Shown piece by piece: positions 28,900 through 38,666 of a stretch of 63,680 nucleotides of DNA; positions within the stretch are counted from its first letter, which is position 1; every line of letters starts with the position of its first letter. The stretch comes from Winslowiella arboricola. GTDB taxonomy: Bacteria > Pseudomonadota > Gammaproteobacteria > Enterobacterales > Enterobacteriaceae. Location: positions 1 to 63,680 of the forward strand of contig NZ_JAODIM010000029.1 of assembly GCF_025527015.1 (NCBI RefSeq), written 5' to 3'. The notes beneath the pieces are model-generated. The model saw nothing but the letters and a program-made list of their open reading frames with translations. It ran no database searches and was not told the origin of the DNA. Made by a program: the position numbers and the translations under genes.

Positions 28900-29049
28900 A
28901 TGTCACTAGAGAACGCCCCCGATGAGGTCAAACTGGCGGTAGATTTGATTATGCTGCTGGAAGAGAATCGGCTGGCGCCGCAAACGGTGCTGGCGGCGCT
29001 GGCGATTGTTAAGCGGGATTTTGAAAAAAAACTGGCGACTCAGGACTGA
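28900..29049 (+). CDS. rsmS: RsmS (YbaM), small pleiotropic regulator
   Basis: 49 residues, beginning [17 protein letters not shown] and ending KRDFEKKL, matching E. coli YbaM (53 aa) throughout. In Pectobacterium RsmS affects exoenzymes and motility through the Rsm pathway. It is too short for default gene callers. Its last 10 bases overlap the end of the convergent acrR, because mscK, which separates them in E. coli, is missing. Confidence 0.93.
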   Translation: MSLENAPDEVKLAVDLIMLLEENRLAPQTVLAALAIVKRDFEKKLATQD

Positions 29050-29675
29050 CGTAGCGTCGGGCTGTTCATCAGCATATCGATCAGGGTTTCTACTAATAGC
29101 GGCGCGTCGGCCGCCAAATCGAAGCTGTCAGGCATAAACAGCCAGTTTTCCATGATTCCGCTGACATAACCGCGCATTATCACCGCCGCGCGACGGGTAT
29201 TGAGTTCAGCGGGTAATTGTTCCCGCTCAATGCAACTACGCAGGACTTCTTCAATTTTTTCGTAACACTCAAGATATAAATTTTGCTGCATCATTTGCAG
29301 AGTGGTCATTTCACCGACAAACTCACACTTATGGAAAATAATTTCCATAAGTGACCTTCTCCGCTGGTCGCGCGCCGTGGACTCAAATACATAGTTAAGC
29401 ATCGCACGCATAACGGAAAGTGGATCGTCAGGGTATTTTATTTGATACTCAGTCTCTAAGTCGTCCATTCCGGACTCAGACTGTGACCAAATCTCGTTCA
29501 GCAAGTCAGCTTTATTTTTGAAATGCCAGTAAATCGCACCACGCGTCACACCTGCGGCTTGAGCAATGTCCGCCAGTGATGTCGCGGAGACACCATCTTC
29601 AGAAAACCGGGTTATCGCTGCATCAATAATTTGATTCCGCGTTTCAAGGGCTTGCTGTTTGGTTTTTCGTGCCAT
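29040..29675 (-). CDS. acrR: TetR-family repressor AcrR
   Basis: 211 residues. The N-terminal TetR helix-turn-helix ([23 protein letters not shown], about 34-56) is essentially that of E. coli AcrR; the C-terminal part forms the drug-binding and dimer domain. It represses acrAB and itself through the palindrome in the 141-base divergent region. The 3' end overlaps rsmS by 10 bp. Confidence 0.97.
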   Translation of the reverse strand: MARKTKQQALETRNQIIDAAITRFSEDGVSATSLADIAQAAGVTRGAIYWHFKNKADLLNEIWSQSESGMDDLETEYQIKYPDDPLSVMRAMLNYVFESTARDQRRRSLMEIIFHKCEFVGEMTTLQMMQQNLYLECYEKIEEVLRSCIEREQLPAELNTRRAAVIMRGYVSGIMENWLFMPDSFDLAADAPLLVETLIDMLMNSPTLRQS

Positions 29676-29703
29676 AAGGGTGTTTTTTACAAAAGGGTAG
29701 ATT

Positions 29704-29727
29704 TACATACATTTGCGAATGTATGTA
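29704..29727. promoter_or_regulatory. AcrR operator
   Basis: A 24-bp palindrome with half sites TACATACATT and AATGTATGTA around TGCG. It differs from the E. coli acrAB operator by one central base. It sits between acrR (start 29675) and acrA (start 29817). Confidence 0.95.
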
Positions 29728-29816
29728 ACATAGCACGACCATAATTTAAACGCAGCAATGGGTTTAACGGTTTGTGATCCATTGAACAATCGATATCGGA
29801 AACTCGAGGTTTATTT

Positions 29817-31007
29817 ATGAACAAAAACAGAGGGTTAACGCCTCTGGCGGCCGTCCTGATGCTATCAGGCAGCTTAGTGCTAACAGGATGTGATGAAAAT
29901 AAATCCCAGGAAGCCGGCCAGCAACAAGCACCTGAGGTTGGCATTGTCACCTTAAAAAGCGCGCCACTTAAAATGACCACCGAGCTACCGGGCAGAACCT
30001 CTTCCTTCCGCGTTGCAGAAGTGCGCCCACAAGTTTCGGGCATTATTTTGAAGCGGAATTTCGTTGAGGGAAGCGATATCAAAGCAGGGGAATCCCTGTA
30101 TCAGATCGACCCGGCCACTTACCAGGCGGCTTACGACAGCGCCAAAGGTGATCTGGCTCAGGCTAACGCTAACGCGCAGATCGCCGCGGTAACCGTCAAA
30201 CGTTATAAACCGCTGCTGGGCACTAAATATATCAGCCAGCAGGATTATGACCAGGCCATCGCCACCGCCAGCCAGACCGCAGCAGCGGTACAGGCAGCGA
30301 AAGCGAATGTCGAAACGGCGCGGATTAACCTCGCCTACACTAAAGTCACTTCACCGATCAGCGGACGTATTGGGAAATCGTCGGTCACTGAAGGTGCTTT
30401 AGTGCAGAGCGCGCAAACCACCGCCCTCGCCACCGTGCAGCAACTTGACCCGATCTATGTTGACGTTACGCAATCCAGCGATGAATTTCTGCGTCTGCGT
30501 CAGGAACTGGAGTCAGGCAAACTGAAACAGGATGACGGCAAAGCCAGCGTCACACTGTTAATGCAGGATGGTAGCGCCTATGCCCGCACCGGAACATTAG
30601 AATTCTCTGATGTCACCGTGGATGAAACCACCGGCTCCATTACCCTGCGAGCCATGTTCCCGAATCCGGATCAGCGTTTGCTGCCAGGGATGTTTGTTCG
30701 TGCCCGTCTGGATGAAGGCACCAACCCGACTGCGCTGCTGGTTCCGCAACAGGCTGTGACCCGTACGCCAACCGGTGAAGCGACCGCGATGGTGATTGGT
30801 CAGGATAATAAAGTGGAAGTGCGCAAGCTGACCGCTGAACAGGCGATTGGTGATAAGTGGCTGGTTTCAGCAGGTCTGAAGGATGGCGATAAAGTTATCG
30901 TTACCGGTATTCAGCGTGCGAAACCTGGCGCTCAGGTGACTCCGCAGGAAGTAAGTGCAGACGACGCAAAGAAACAAGATGCGTCGGCTGAACAAACCAA
31001 GTCATAA
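29817..31007 (+). CDS. acrA: Periplasmic membrane-fusion lipoprotein AcrA
   Basis: 396 residues. It has a lipoprotein signal with lipobox LTGC (Cys25), then the MFP hairpin, lipoyl, beta-barrel and membrane-proximal domains. AcrA bridges AcrB to the outer-membrane channel TolC. It is the first gene of acrAB, 17 bases before acrB, and divergent from acrR. The tail is Lys/Ala/Gln-rich, as usual. Confidence 0.98.
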   Translation: MNKNRGLTPLAAVLMLSGSLVLTGCDENKSQEAGQQQAPEVGIVTLKSAPLKMTTELPGRTSSFRVAEVRPQVSGIILKRNFVEGSDIKAGESLYQIDPATYQAAYDSAKGDLAQANANAQIAAVTVKRYKPLLGTKYISQQDYDQAIATASQTAAAVQAAKANVETARINLAYTKVTSPISGRIGKSSVTEGALVQSAQTTALATVQQLDPIYVDVTQSSDEFLRLRQELESGKLKQDDGKASVTLLMQDGSAYARTGTLEFSDVTVDETTGSITLRAMFPNPDQRLLPGMFVRARLDEGTNPTALLVPQQAVTRTPTGEATAMVIGQDNKVEVRKLTAEQAIGDKWLVSAGLKDGDKVIVTGIQRAKPGAQVTPQEVSADDAKKQDASAEQTKS

Positions 31008-31024
31008 ACAGGAGCCGCTGATAC

Positions 31025-34000
31025 ATGGCTAAGTTCTTTATCGATCGCCCCATTTTTGCCTGGGTTATCGCCATCATTATTATGCTGGCGGGTGCGCTGT
31101 CGATTCTTAAACTGCCGATCGAGCAATATCCTAACGTTGCTCCACCGGCGATTGAGATCACCGCGACTTACCCGGGTGCTGATGCGAAAACCTTGCAGGA
31201 CTCCGTCACGCAGGTCATCGAACAGAATATGAATGGTATCGATGGCCAGATGTACATGAGTTCCAGCAGTGACTCCTCTGGTACCGTGACGCTGACCATT
31301 ACCTTTGAATCGGGTACCGATCCGGATATCGCGCAGGTTCAGGTGCAGAACAAACTGCAGCTGGCGATGCCGTTACTGCCTCAGGAAGTTCAGCAACAGG
31401 GGATTAAAGTTCAGAAATCCTCCAGCAGCTTCCTGATGGTGGCCGGTTTTATCAATGATACCGGCAGCATGACGCAGAATGATATTGCGGACTATGTTGG
31501 CTCGAATATCAAAGATCCGATCAGCCGCGTCAGCGGTGTCGGCGATACCCAGCTGTTTGGCGCCCAGTACGCGATGCGTATCTGGATGGATCCGCATAAG
31601 CTGAATAACTATCAGCTGACGCCGGTGGATGTGATCACCGCGATTACCAATCAGAACGCCCAGGTCGCAGCCGGTCAGCTTGGTGGTACGCCACCGGTGA
31701 AAGGCCAGCAGCTGAACGCCTCAATTATTGCGCAGACACGTCTTACCTCCAACGATGAGTTCGGCAAAATTTTGCTGAAGGTCAACGCGGATGGTTCGCA
31801 GGTCCGCCTGCACGATGTGGCGAAAATTGAACTGGGTGGGGAAAACTACGAGATTGTTGCCCGTTACAATGGCCAGCCGGCATCCGGTCTGGGGATTAAA
31901 CTGGCAACCGGCGCTAACGCGCTGGACACCGCCGCAGCGGTAAAAGCGGAGCTGGCAAAACTGGAACCGTTCTTCCCTGCGGGTCTGAAAGTCGTTTATC
32001 CGTATGACACCACGCCGTTCGTTAAAATCTCCATCTTCGAAGTGGTGAAAACCCTCGTTGAAGCGATCGTGCTGGTGTTCCTGGTAATGTATCTGTTCCT
32101 GCAAAACTTCCGCGCCACCCTGATCCCAACGATCGCGGTGCCGGTGGTGTTGTTAGGTACCTTTGCCATTATCAGCGCCTTTGGCTATTCGATAAATACC
32201 CTGACGATGTTCGGGCTGGTGCTCGCCATCGGGCTATTGGTGGATGACGCCATCGTGGTGGTGGAGAACGTCGAGCGTGTGATGGCGGAAGATGGGCTAC
32301 CGCCCAAAGAAGCCACGCGCAAATCGATGGATCAAATCCAGGGCGCATTGGTGGGTATCGCACTGGTGCTGTCAGCGGTATTTATTCCGATGGCGTTCTT
32401 CGGTGGTTCTACCGGGGTAATCTATCGTCAGTTCTCAATCACCATCGTCTCCGCGATGGTTCTGTCGGTGATTGTGGCACTGGTGCTGACTCCGGCGCTC
32501 TGCGCCACCATGCTGAAGCCGATCAAGAAAGGCGATCACGGCAAAACTACCGGTTTCTTCGGCTGGTTTAACCGTATGTTTGATAAGAGCACCCATCACT
32601 ATACCGACAGTGTGGGCCATATCATTCGCAGTACCGGTCGCTACCTGATTATCTATCTGCTGATTGTGGTGGGTATGGCGTTTCTGTTCCTGCGCTTACC
32701 CAGCTCGTTCCTGCCGGAAGAGGATCAGGGTGTCTTCCTGACCATGGCGCAGCTGCCTGCTGGCGCGACGCAAGAACGTACGCAGAAAGTGCTCGACCAG
32801 GTGACGGATTACTATCTGACCAAAGAGAAAGAGACGGTCAGCTCAGTGTTTACCGTTAACGGCTTCGGTTTTGCCGGTCGTGGTCAGAACACCGGTATCG
32901 CCTTCGTCAGTCTGAAACCATGGGATGAGCGTCCGGGTACCGAGAGCAAAGTTCCGGCGATTACCGCACGTGCCATGGGTGCGCTGTCGGTCATCAAAGA
33001 TGCGATGGTGATTCCGTTTAACCTGCCAGCGATTGTTGAACTGGGTACTGCCACCGGCTTTGACTTCCAGCTGATCGACCAGGCTAACCTGGGTCACGAG
33101 AAGCTGACGCAGGCACGTAACCAGCTGTTTGGTCTGATTGCACAGCACAGCGATACGCTGGTGGGTGTGCGTCCAAATGGCCTGGAAGATACGCCGCAGT
33201 ACAAACTGGATATTGATCAGGAAAAAGCGGAAGCGCTGGGCGTCTCAATTTCTGATATCAATACCACGCTGCGTGCTTCCTGGGGCGGGACTTACGTCAA
33301 CGACTTTATCGACCGTGGTCGTGTGAAGAAAGTTTACGTAATGGGTGATGCGCCTTACCGTATGTTGCCAAGTGATATCAATAACTGGTACGTGCGTAAC
33401 AGCAGTGGCGGCATGGTCTCGTTTAACGCCTTTGCATCGGCGAAATGGGAATATGGTTCACCACGTCTGGAACGCTATAACGGTTTGCCATCGATGGAGA
33501 TTCTCGGCCAGGCCGCACCGGGCAAAAGTTCCGGCGCTGCAATGGACCTGATGGAAAATCTGGCGGGGCAGTTGCCAACCGGCATCGGCTACGACTGGAC
33601 CGGAATGTCCTATCAGGAACGCCTGTCCGGTAACCAGGCCCCTGCCCTGTATGCCATCTCGCTGATAGTGGTGTTCCTCTGTCTGGCGGCATTGTATGAG
33701 AGCTGGTCGATTCCGTTCGCGGTTATGCTGGTGGTGCCGCTGGGTGTGATCGGTGCGCTGTTGTTCACCACCCTGCGTGGTCTGAACAATGACGTCTACT
33801 TTGTGGTGGGCCTGCTGACAACCATTGGCTTGTCGGCGAAGAACGCGATATTAATCGTCGAATTCGCCAAAGATCTGATGGAAAAAGAGGGCAAAGGACT
33901 GGTCGAATCGACTCTCGAAGCGGTACGTATGCGTTTACGTCCGATTCTGATGACCTCTCTGGCCTTTATCCTCGGGGTATTGCCACTGACCATCAGTACT

Positions 34001-34177
34001 GGCGCCGGTTCCGGTTCTCAGAACGCCGTAGGTACAGGCGTAATGGGCGGGATGGTCACGGCGACCGTGCTGGCAATCTTCTTCGTTCCGGTGTTCTTCG
34101 TGGTGGTACGTCGCCGCTTTAGTAAACACAAAGAAGAGATTGAACAGGGACATTCAGAACAGCAATCGCATCACTAA
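31025..34177 (+). CDS. acrB: RND multidrug efflux pump AcrB
   Basis: 1050 residues (E. coli 1049), a trimeric inner-membrane drug/proton antiporter. The proton-relay Asp407 and Asp408 are present in helix 4 ([16 protein letters not shown]). The N-terminal [23 protein letters not shown] and periplasmic porter/docking domains follow the family. tolC lies elsewhere. A strong terminator follows 21 bases after the stop. Confidence 0.98.
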   Translation: MAKFFIDRPIFAWVIAIIIMLAGALSILKLPIEQYPNVAPPAIEITATYPGADAKTLQDSVTQVIEQNMNGIDGQMYMSSSSDSSGTVTLTITFESGTDPDIAQVQVQNKLQLAMPLLPQEVQQQGIKVQKSSSSFLMVAGFINDTGSMTQNDIADYVGSNIKDPISRVSGVGDTQLFGAQYAMRIWMDPHKLNNYQLTPVDVITAITNQNAQVAAGQLGGTPPVKGQQLNASIIAQTRLTSNDEFGKILLKVNADGSQVRLHDVAKIELGGENYEIVARYNGQPASGLGIKLATGANALDTAAAVKAELAKLEPFFPAGLKVVYPYDTTPFVKISIFEVVKTLVEAIVLVFLVMYLFLQNFRATLIPTIAVPVVLLGTFAIISAFGYSINTLTMFGLVLAIGLLVDDAIVVVENVERVMAEDGLPPKEATRKSMDQIQGALVGIALVLSAVFIPMAFFGGSTGVIYRQFSITIVSAMVLSVIVALVLTPALCATMLKPIKKGDHGKTTGFFGWFNRMFDKSTHHYTDSVGHIIRSTGRYLIIYLLIVVGMAFLFLRLPSSFLPEEDQGVFLTMAQLPAGATQERTQKVLDQVTDYYLTKEKETVSSVFTVNGFGFAGRGQNTGIAFVSLKPWDERPGTESKVPAITARAMGALSVIKDAMVIPFNLPAIVELGTATGFDFQLIDQANLGHEKLTQARNQLFGLIAQHSDTLVGVRPNGLEDTPQYKLDIDQEKAEALGVSISDINTTLRASWGGTYVNDFIDRGRVKKVYVMGDAPYRMLPSDINNWYVRNSSGGMVSFNAFASAKWEYGSPRLERYNGLPSMEILGQAAPGKSSGAAMDLMENLAGQLPTGIGYDWTGMSYQERLSGNQAPALYAISLIVVFLCLAALYESWSIPFAVMLVVPLGVIGALLFTTLRGLNNDVYFVVGLLTTIGLSAKNAILIVEFAKDLMEKEGKGLVESTLEAVRMRLRPILMTSLAFILGVLPLTISTGAGSGSQNAVGTGVMGGMVTATVLAIFFVPVFFVVVRRRFSKHKEEIEQGHSEQQSHH

Positions 34178-34198
34178 GCTTTCACAACAGTGATCAAA

Positions 34199-34228
34199 AG
34201 AGGCCGCAAATGCGGCCTCTTTTTTTTG
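34199..34228 (+). terminator. Terminator of acrAB
   Basis: AGAGGCCGCA and TGCGGCCTCT arms (34199-34208, 34211-34220) with a two-base loop, followed by eight Ts. Confidence 0.92.
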
Positions 34229-34284
34229 CCCGTTTTCCGCGATTAAGTTGGGTTGCAATTCTTATCTGGCCGGCGCATAATAAT

Positions 34285-34299
34285 TGTTATGTTATAACA
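34285..34299. promoter_or_regulatory. Zur box upstream of rpmE2-rpmJ2
   Basis: TGTTATG-T-TATAACA matches the gamma-proteobacterial Zur core TGTTATA-N-TATAACA with one mismatch. It lies 19 bases before the rpmE2 start, where bound Zur would block transcription when zinc is plentiful. Confidence 0.88.
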
Positions 34300-34318
34300 T
34301 ATCTACCCCGGAGCAACG

Positions 34319-34576
34319 ATGAAAGCTGATATCCATCCCCACTATCGTACGGTGGTGTTTCATGACACCAGCGCTGATCACTACTTTAAAGTCGGTTCCA
34401 CGATTAAAACCGACCGCACCGTCGAGTTTGAAGGGGCGACTTACCCGTACGTGACCCTCGATGTCTCTTCTGCCTCACATGCTTACTACACCGGCAAGCA
34501 GAAAGAATTTAGCAAAGAAGGCAGTGCGGCGCGCTTTAATCAGCGCTATGGCAACTTCTTTAATAAAAGCAAATAA
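34319..34576 (+). CDS. rpmE2: Zinc-independent ribosomal protein L31 type B (YkgM)
   Basis: 85 residues with no Cys at all, so it lacks the CxxC zinc ribbon of primary L31. It matches YkgM ([27 protein letters not shown]). Under zinc starvation such C- paralogues replace zinc-binding L31 and spare the metal. Control by Zur is indicated by the box just upstream. It is followed by rpmJ2 after 14 bases. Confidence 0.96.
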   Translation: MKADIHPHYRTVVFHDTSADHYFKVGSTIKTDRTVEFEGATYPYVTLDVSSASHAYYTGKQKEFSKEGSAARFNQRYGNFFNKSK

Positions 34577-34590
34577 GTCAGGGGGCCGTT

Positions 34591-34731
34591 ATGCAGGTAC
34601 TGAGTTCACTGGCTTCGGCCAAAAAGCGTCATAAAGATTGCATCGTGGTGCGCCGTAAAGGCCGTATCTACGTCATTTGTAAGAGTAACCCGCGCTTTAA
34701 GGCGGTTCAGGGAAGAAAGAAAAAACGTTAG
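34591..34731 (+). CDS. rpmJ2: Zinc-independent ribosomal protein L36 type 2 (YkgO)
   Basis: 46 residues, ending in the basic GRKKKR. Only two Cys remain (17 and 30), and the CxxC and His ligands of primary L36 are lost, so it should not hold zinc. It matches YkgO. An AGGGGG-like site precedes the ATG. It is co-transcribed with rpmE2 under the same Zur box and ends at a strong terminator. Confidence 0.95.
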   Translation: MQVLSSLASAKKRHKDCIVVRRKGRIYVICKSNPRFKAVQGRKKKR

Positions 34732-34752
34732 TGTCGTATCGTTTATCCCTTT

Positions 34753-34783
34753 GGGCCGGAAGCACGCTTCCGGCCCTTTTTTT
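34753..34783 (+). terminator. Terminator of rpmE2-rpmJ2
   Basis: GGGCCGGAAG (34753-34762), loop CACG, CTTCCGGCCC (34767-34776), then seven Ts. Confidence 0.95.
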
Positions 34784-34790
34784 ATGCTGC

Positions 34791-34896
34791 GGGCGGCGAA
34801 AACGCCGCCCTTACGTTCAAAATCAAGTAGGGGCGGCGTTCTCGCCGCCCGTGTCGATGATTTGCGATATTCTTAATGACGGCGTTCTCGCCGCCC
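34791..34896. repeat. Triple palindromic repeat between rpmJ2 and the zinc ABC operon
   Basis: Three copies of the GGGCGGCG-N4-CGCCGCCC family at 34791-34810 (AAAA centre), 34831-34850 (TTCT centre) and 34879-34896 (5' arm truncated to ACGGCG). They lie between convergent genes, ending six bases before the ABC operon's last stop codon. Confidence 0.9.
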
Positions 34897-34901
34897 TTCT
34901 G

Positions 34902-35780
34902 CTAACGCATACTGCCGGCAATACTTTCAACATTGTGTTTGAACGCCGCAATATAACTGGCTGCCGGACCATCCTTCGGCGATAACGCTTCCGGATAGAG
35001 CTCGCCGCCCGGTTGTGCGCCGGTCGCCGCCGCAATCTGTTTAACCAGACGCGGATCGGTTTGATTCTCAATAAAGTAGCTGTGAATTTTCTCCTTTTTC
35101 AGCTGCCTGATTAAGCTGGCCACATCGCTGGCGCTGGCTTCTGACTCGGTAGAAAAACCGACGGGCGCGAGGAAGCGCACGCCATAACGCTGACCGAAGT
35201 AGCCAAAAGCATCGTGGCTGGTCAGCACCTGGCGCTTCGCATCCGGGATACCCTTGAAGGTTTGCTGCGCCCAGCTGTCGAGCTGCTTGAGCTGGCTGAT
35301 ATAAGCGGCACCGTGCTGACGGAAATAATCAGCATCGTCAGGATCGGCGGCAATCAGCGCGTTCATCACGTTGGTGGCATAAACCACGCCATTTTGCATA
35401 CTGTTCCACGCGTGGGGATCGGTAATGGTTTCGCCATCTTCTTCCATTTTGCGCGTATTGATGCCATTTGAAGCGACAATCACGGTGCCTTTGTAGCCGG
35501 AAGCGGTCACCAGGCGATCCATCCAGCCCTCCATTCCCAGTCCGCTGACAAACACCACATCCGCCTGCGACAGCGCCTGGCTGTCCTGCGGCGTCGGTTC
35601 AAAGCTGTGCGGGTCGCCATTGGGTCCGACCAGACTTTTCACCTTCACATGTTCCCCACCTACCTGCTGCACGATATCTGCCAGTACAGTAAAACTGGCG
35701 ACGGTTTCTACCGTTTTGGCCAGCGCCAGCGGGCTGCCGATCAACGCCGCTAATGCCAGCGCTATGGGTAACTTCTTCAT
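34902..35780 (-). CDS. Metal (probably zinc) ABC transporter substrate-binding protein
   Basis: 292 residues with a cleavable signal peptide (about 1-21, ends ALA) and a cluster A-I binding fold. Likely ligands are His58 (PHSFEP), His122 (DPHAW), the His in TSHDAFGYFGQRYG (about 190), and Asp near 269 (LSPKDGP). A His at the third position fits Zn2+ (or Mn2+) binders of the ZnuA/TroA type. The His-rich loop of classical ZnuA is absent. The start overlaps the permease stop by 4 bases. Zinc is favoured by the Zur box before the operon. Confidence 0.9.
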   Translation of the reverse strand: MKKLPIALALAALIGSPLALAKTVETVASFTVLADIVQQVGGEHVKVKSLVGPNGDPHSFEPTPQDSQALSQADVVFVSGLGMEGWMDRLVTASGYKGTVIVASNGINTRKMEEDGETITDPHAWNSMQNGVVYATNVMNALIAADPDDADYFRQHGAAYISQLKQLDSWAQQTFKGIPDAKRQVLTSHDAFGYFGQRYGVRFLAPVGFSTESEASASDVASLIRQLKKEKIHSYFIENQTDPRLVKQIAAATGAQPGGELYPEALSPKDGPAASYIAAFKHNVESIAGSMR

Positions 35781-36652
35781 ACTTTCTCCTTACCTGTCAA
35801 AATAAAACGGCGGCCGGTTAACAGACCACCGTGCGGCCCGACTAAAATCGAGATAAAAAACAGAATGGCGGCACTCAGCACCACCGCCGGACCGGCAGGC
35901 AGCGCGAGATAAAATGAGGCGAACAGTCCGCTGAAGCTGGCAATTACGGCGAGGATCATCGCGGCGGCCAGCATGCCGGGCAGGCGCTGACTCCAGAAAC
36001 GTGAGCTGGTGGCCGGCAACATCATCAGCCCCACCGACATCAGCGTGCCCAGTACCTGAAAACCGGCCACCAGATTGATCACCACCAGCACCAGAAACAC
36101 ACCGTTCACCAGGGGCGAACTCCAGCGGCTCTGCGCGCGTAAAAAGGTGGGGTCGAAGGCATCGATCACTAATGGCCGGTAGATCAGCGCCAGCAGCAGC
36201 AGCGTAATCATCGCGATGCCGCCGACCAGCATGATCGACAGACTGTCGACCGCCAGCAGCGAACCAAACAGCACATGCAGCAGATCGACACTCGATCCGC
36301 GCAAAGAGACCAGCGTCACACCCAGCGCCAGCGATCCAAGGTAAAAACCGGCAAAACTGGCATCTTCACGCAACGGGGTAAAGCGACTGACGGCGCCGGA
36401 GAGTAACGCGACGGTCAGACCGGCAATAAAGCCGCCGATGCCCATCGCCACCAGCGACAGCCCAGAGATCAAATAGCCAATCGCCGCACCGGGCAGCACC
36501 GCATGGGACAGCGCGTCGCCCACCAGGCTCATACGTCGTAGCTGAAGAAACACCCCAAGCGGTGTGGCGCTGATTGACAACGCCACACAGGCCACCAGCG
36601 CGCGACGCATAAAGCCGAACTCAATAAATGGGTGCAACAGGCTAACCATCAT
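35777..36652 (-). CDS. Metal ABC transporter permease (ZnuB/TroC family)
   Basis: 291 residues with eight or nine hydrophobic helices and the family loop around LVGDALSHAVLPGAAIGYL, which docks the ATPase. I chose the ATG at 36652 because it overlaps the ATPase stop (TGATG); the open frame extends 21 codons further without support. It is the second gene of a three-gene operon whose products form the inner-membrane importer. Confidence 0.92.
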   Translation of the reverse strand: MMVSLLHPFIEFGFMRRALVACVALSISATPLGVFLQLRRMSLVGDALSHAVLPGAAIGYLISGLSLVAMGIGGFIAGLTVALLSGAVSRFTPLREDASFAGFYLGSLALGVTLVSLRGSSVDLLHVLFGSLLAVDSLSIMLVGGIAMITLLLLALIYRPLVIDAFDPTFLRAQSRWSSPLVNGVFLVLVVINLVAGFQVLGTLMSVGLMMLPATSSRFWSQRLPGMLAAAMILAVIASFSGLFASFYLALPAGPAVVLSAAILFFISILVGPHGGLLTGRRFILTGKEKV

Positions 36653-37332
36653 CACTGCATGCTCCCCACCTGCCGTAGCGGCGCCGCAGAGAGCATACGC
36701 GTCTGCCATTCGCACTTATCGTCATGCAAACGCAAAACCTGCGGAAACCACGCATCGACCATACTCAGGTCATGCAATACCACAATCAACGTGCATCCCT
36801 GCCGATGGCGTTCTGCCAGCAACTCCAGCAGCAGCTCGATGGTCTGGCTATCGATGCCGGTAAATGGCTCGTCGAGTAACAACAGAGAAGCCTGTTGCAT
36901 CAGCAGGCGGGCAAACAGTACTCGCTGCAACTGTCCGCCGGAGAGCGTACCGGGCTGGGCATCAGCGAAATCAGCCATTCTTACCCGCTGCAGATTTTGC
37001 ATAATCTCCTGACGTAGCTGACGACCAATACCACCAAACCAGCCGCTGCGCTGCCAGCAGCCCATTGCCACCAGATCAAATACGCTAATCGGGAATTGCC
37101 GTTCAATTTCAGACTGCTGCGGCAGCCAGCCAATTGCCGCAGAGGGCTGCGATAGCTGACAGTCTCCCGCAACCGGCGGCAGCAGACCGGCGAGGGTTTT
37201 TAGCAGTGTAGATTTTCCCGAGCCGTTGGCACCGACCAGTGCAGTCATCGATCCATCGGCAAAATGGCCATTTATTACCGGCGTAACCGCCTGACGCCGA
37301 TAGCCGGCCTGCAGGTTTTGCAAGGTCACCAT
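36652..37332 (-). CDS. Metal ABC transporter ATP-binding protein
   Basis: 226 residues with Walker A GANGSGKST, Q loop (LPQQSEIERQFPI), signature LSGGQLQR, Walker B LLLLDEPF and the switch His (VVLHDLS). I place the start at the ATG 37332 (MVTLQNLQAGY), where similarity to ABC ATPases begins. The ribosome site there is weak, and the frame is open to 37473, directly under the Zur box. This leaves about 140 bases of leader. Confidence 0.9.
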   Translation of the reverse strand: MVTLQNLQAGYRRQAVTPVINGHFADGSMTALVGANGSGKSTLLKTLAGLLPPVAGDCQLSQPSAAIGWLPQQSEIERQFPISVFDLVAMGCWQRSGWFGGIGRQLRQEIMQNLQRVRMADFADAQPGTLSGGQLQRVLFARLLMQQASLLLLDEPFTGIDSQTIELLLELLAERHRQGCTLIVVLHDLSMVDAWFPQVLRLHDDKCEWQTRMLSAAPLRQVGSMQ

Positions 37333-37750
37333 GGCGTGGTCGCCCAGCTTATCGCAGCAATCAACAACACCACGGGCAATAAGCTCAGCAATAGCCGGGC
37401 TGCGACAGAGAGCGTAAACAGAGTAGAGTGAGGAGGAAGAGAAGCAGGCATTACGATGGTTCCGGTGATACAATGTATGTTATAACATAACATTAAACAT
37501 CAGCATTTTTTCACTCACCACATCGGAAAAATGTATCCAGGTGTTACCTTACATGCCCATACAATGGATATGGATTTAGATAAACAAAACTCATCAGCAA
37601 ATTGTGCGCTGTCGCAGAAAAAGACGCAAAGCCTTAAAATAAAACTGATTAAAATCATAAAGATGGCAATATGGCTTTTTTTGCCACTTGCTTTATTTAG
37701 TACTGAATACAATGATCAATATTAGTAGTGATTAACACAGTGATGGAAAA
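37333..37750. other. AT-rich region between the zinc operon and the unknown gene
   Basis: 418 bases. It holds the Zur box (37478-37492) and the zinc-operon leader. A 64-codon plus-strand frame (37531-37725) has one hydrophobic segment near its end but no ribosome site, so I do not call it a gene. In E. coli the genes around this point differ. Nothing else stands out. Confidence 0.6.
37478..37492. promoter_or_regulatory. Zur box upstream of the zinc ABC operon
   Basis: TGTTATA-A-CATAACA matches the Zur core TGTTATA-N-TATAACA with one mismatch. It is nearly the mirror image of the box at 34285. It lies about 146 bases before the chosen ATPase start, compatible with a promoter here and a leader. 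Confidence 0.85.
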
Positions 37751-38104
37751 ATGCGCACATTAATTCCCTGTAATAATTTGCAGGACGATGTTGACCCGCT
37801 AATATTGAAGGAAATAATTCAACAGAATATTCCCAAAATAGAACCGCAACTGGTGGGTGACTTAGCATGGTATTCTCAAAATGCCCGATTCGTTCCCGGC
37901 AGTGTAAAAATTATTTCAATAGCTCCTGCCGGAACTTTACGTTATAAAATGAGCTATCAGTTTGAATGGATGATATTCAATGCCTGTCTGGATATTGATG
38001 CCAGCGAGACCGCGGTGGAAACGGTGCAGTTCCAGATAATTCCCGGTTTTCTCGCCTTTGAACTGATAGACAATCAATACCCATCCACCGCTAATGAATT
38101 GTAA
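37751..38104 (+). CDS. Hypothetical protein upstream of tomB
   Basis: 117 residues, acidic, with no signal peptide or membrane helix. The second half (RYKMSYQFEWMIFNACLDIDASETAVETVQFQIIPGFLAFEL) looks like antiparallel beta strands. GGA lies only six bases upstream, a weak ribosome site. The frame is AT-rich like tomB-hha downstream. I do not recognise the family. It could belong with the adaptive/horizontally acquired-DNA response genes next door, but nothing in the sequence shows that. Confidence 0.65.
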   Translation: MRTLIPCNNLQDDVDPLILKEIIQQNIPKIEPQLVGDLAWYSQNARFVPGSVKIISIAPAGTLRYKMSYQFEWMIFNACLDIDASETAVETVQFQIIPGFLAFELIDNQYPSTANEL

Positions 38105-38256
38105 TCTTTGGTAATGAACTCAGGCACTATTAATTAATCTGGGTTATATTCAGGAAGTCCGTTTAATAAACTATTTTTTATAATCACTTCCAGGCCGCAT
38201 ACCTTTTAGCTTAGCCCGTGTACCGGCTTGTATCACTCGCTATGGAGGGGAAAGAG

Positions 38257-38637
38257 ATGGACGAATACTCACCAAAAAGGCATGATATTGCCCAGTTGAA
38301 ATTCTTGTGTGAAAGTCTGTACGATGAAAGTATGTCAACCCTGGGTGACAGTCATCACGGTTGGGTCAATGATCCTACTTCAGCGGTAAATTTGCAGCTT
38401 AACGAATTGATTGAACATATCGCCTCTTTCACCATGAATTACAAAATCAAACATGTTGAGGATGCGGATCTGATTGCGCAAATCGATGAATATCTCGATG
38501 ATACATTTATGCTGTTCAGTAACTACGGTATTAATGCTCAGGATCTTCAGCGCTGGCAGAAATCAGCAAAACGACTTTTTAACATTTTCGCCGAAGAGTG
38601 CGCGCAGCGGCCTTTGCCTGCCAGCCACTCAGTTTAG
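38257..38637 (+). CDS. tomB: Hha antitoxin-like biofilm modulator TomB (YbaJ)
   Basis: 126 residues. The start [19 protein letters not shown] matches E. coli TomB, with a GGAGGGG site upstream; the open frame runs 13 codons earlier. It keeps the [10 protein letters not shown] and [11 protein letters not shown](N)YGIN motifs and a conserved Cys. In E. coli TomB attenuates Hha toxicity, in part by oxidising a Hha cysteine. It is 29 bases before hha, the conserved pair. Confidence 0.96.
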   Translation: MDEYSPKRHDIAQLKFLCESLYDESMSTLGDSHHGWVNDPTSAVNLQLNELIEHIASFTMNYKIKHVEDADLIAQIDEYLDDTFMLFSNYGINAQDLQRWQKSAKRLFNIFAEECAQRPLPASHSV

Positions 38638-38666
38638 CAACCCATTATTTTTACTACGGTTTAACA

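Noticed and set aside
37531..37725. 64-codon frame in the AT-rich gap after the zinc operon
   Set aside because: It has one hydrophobic segment but no ribosome site and no recognisable partner. AT-rich DNA gives such frames by chance.
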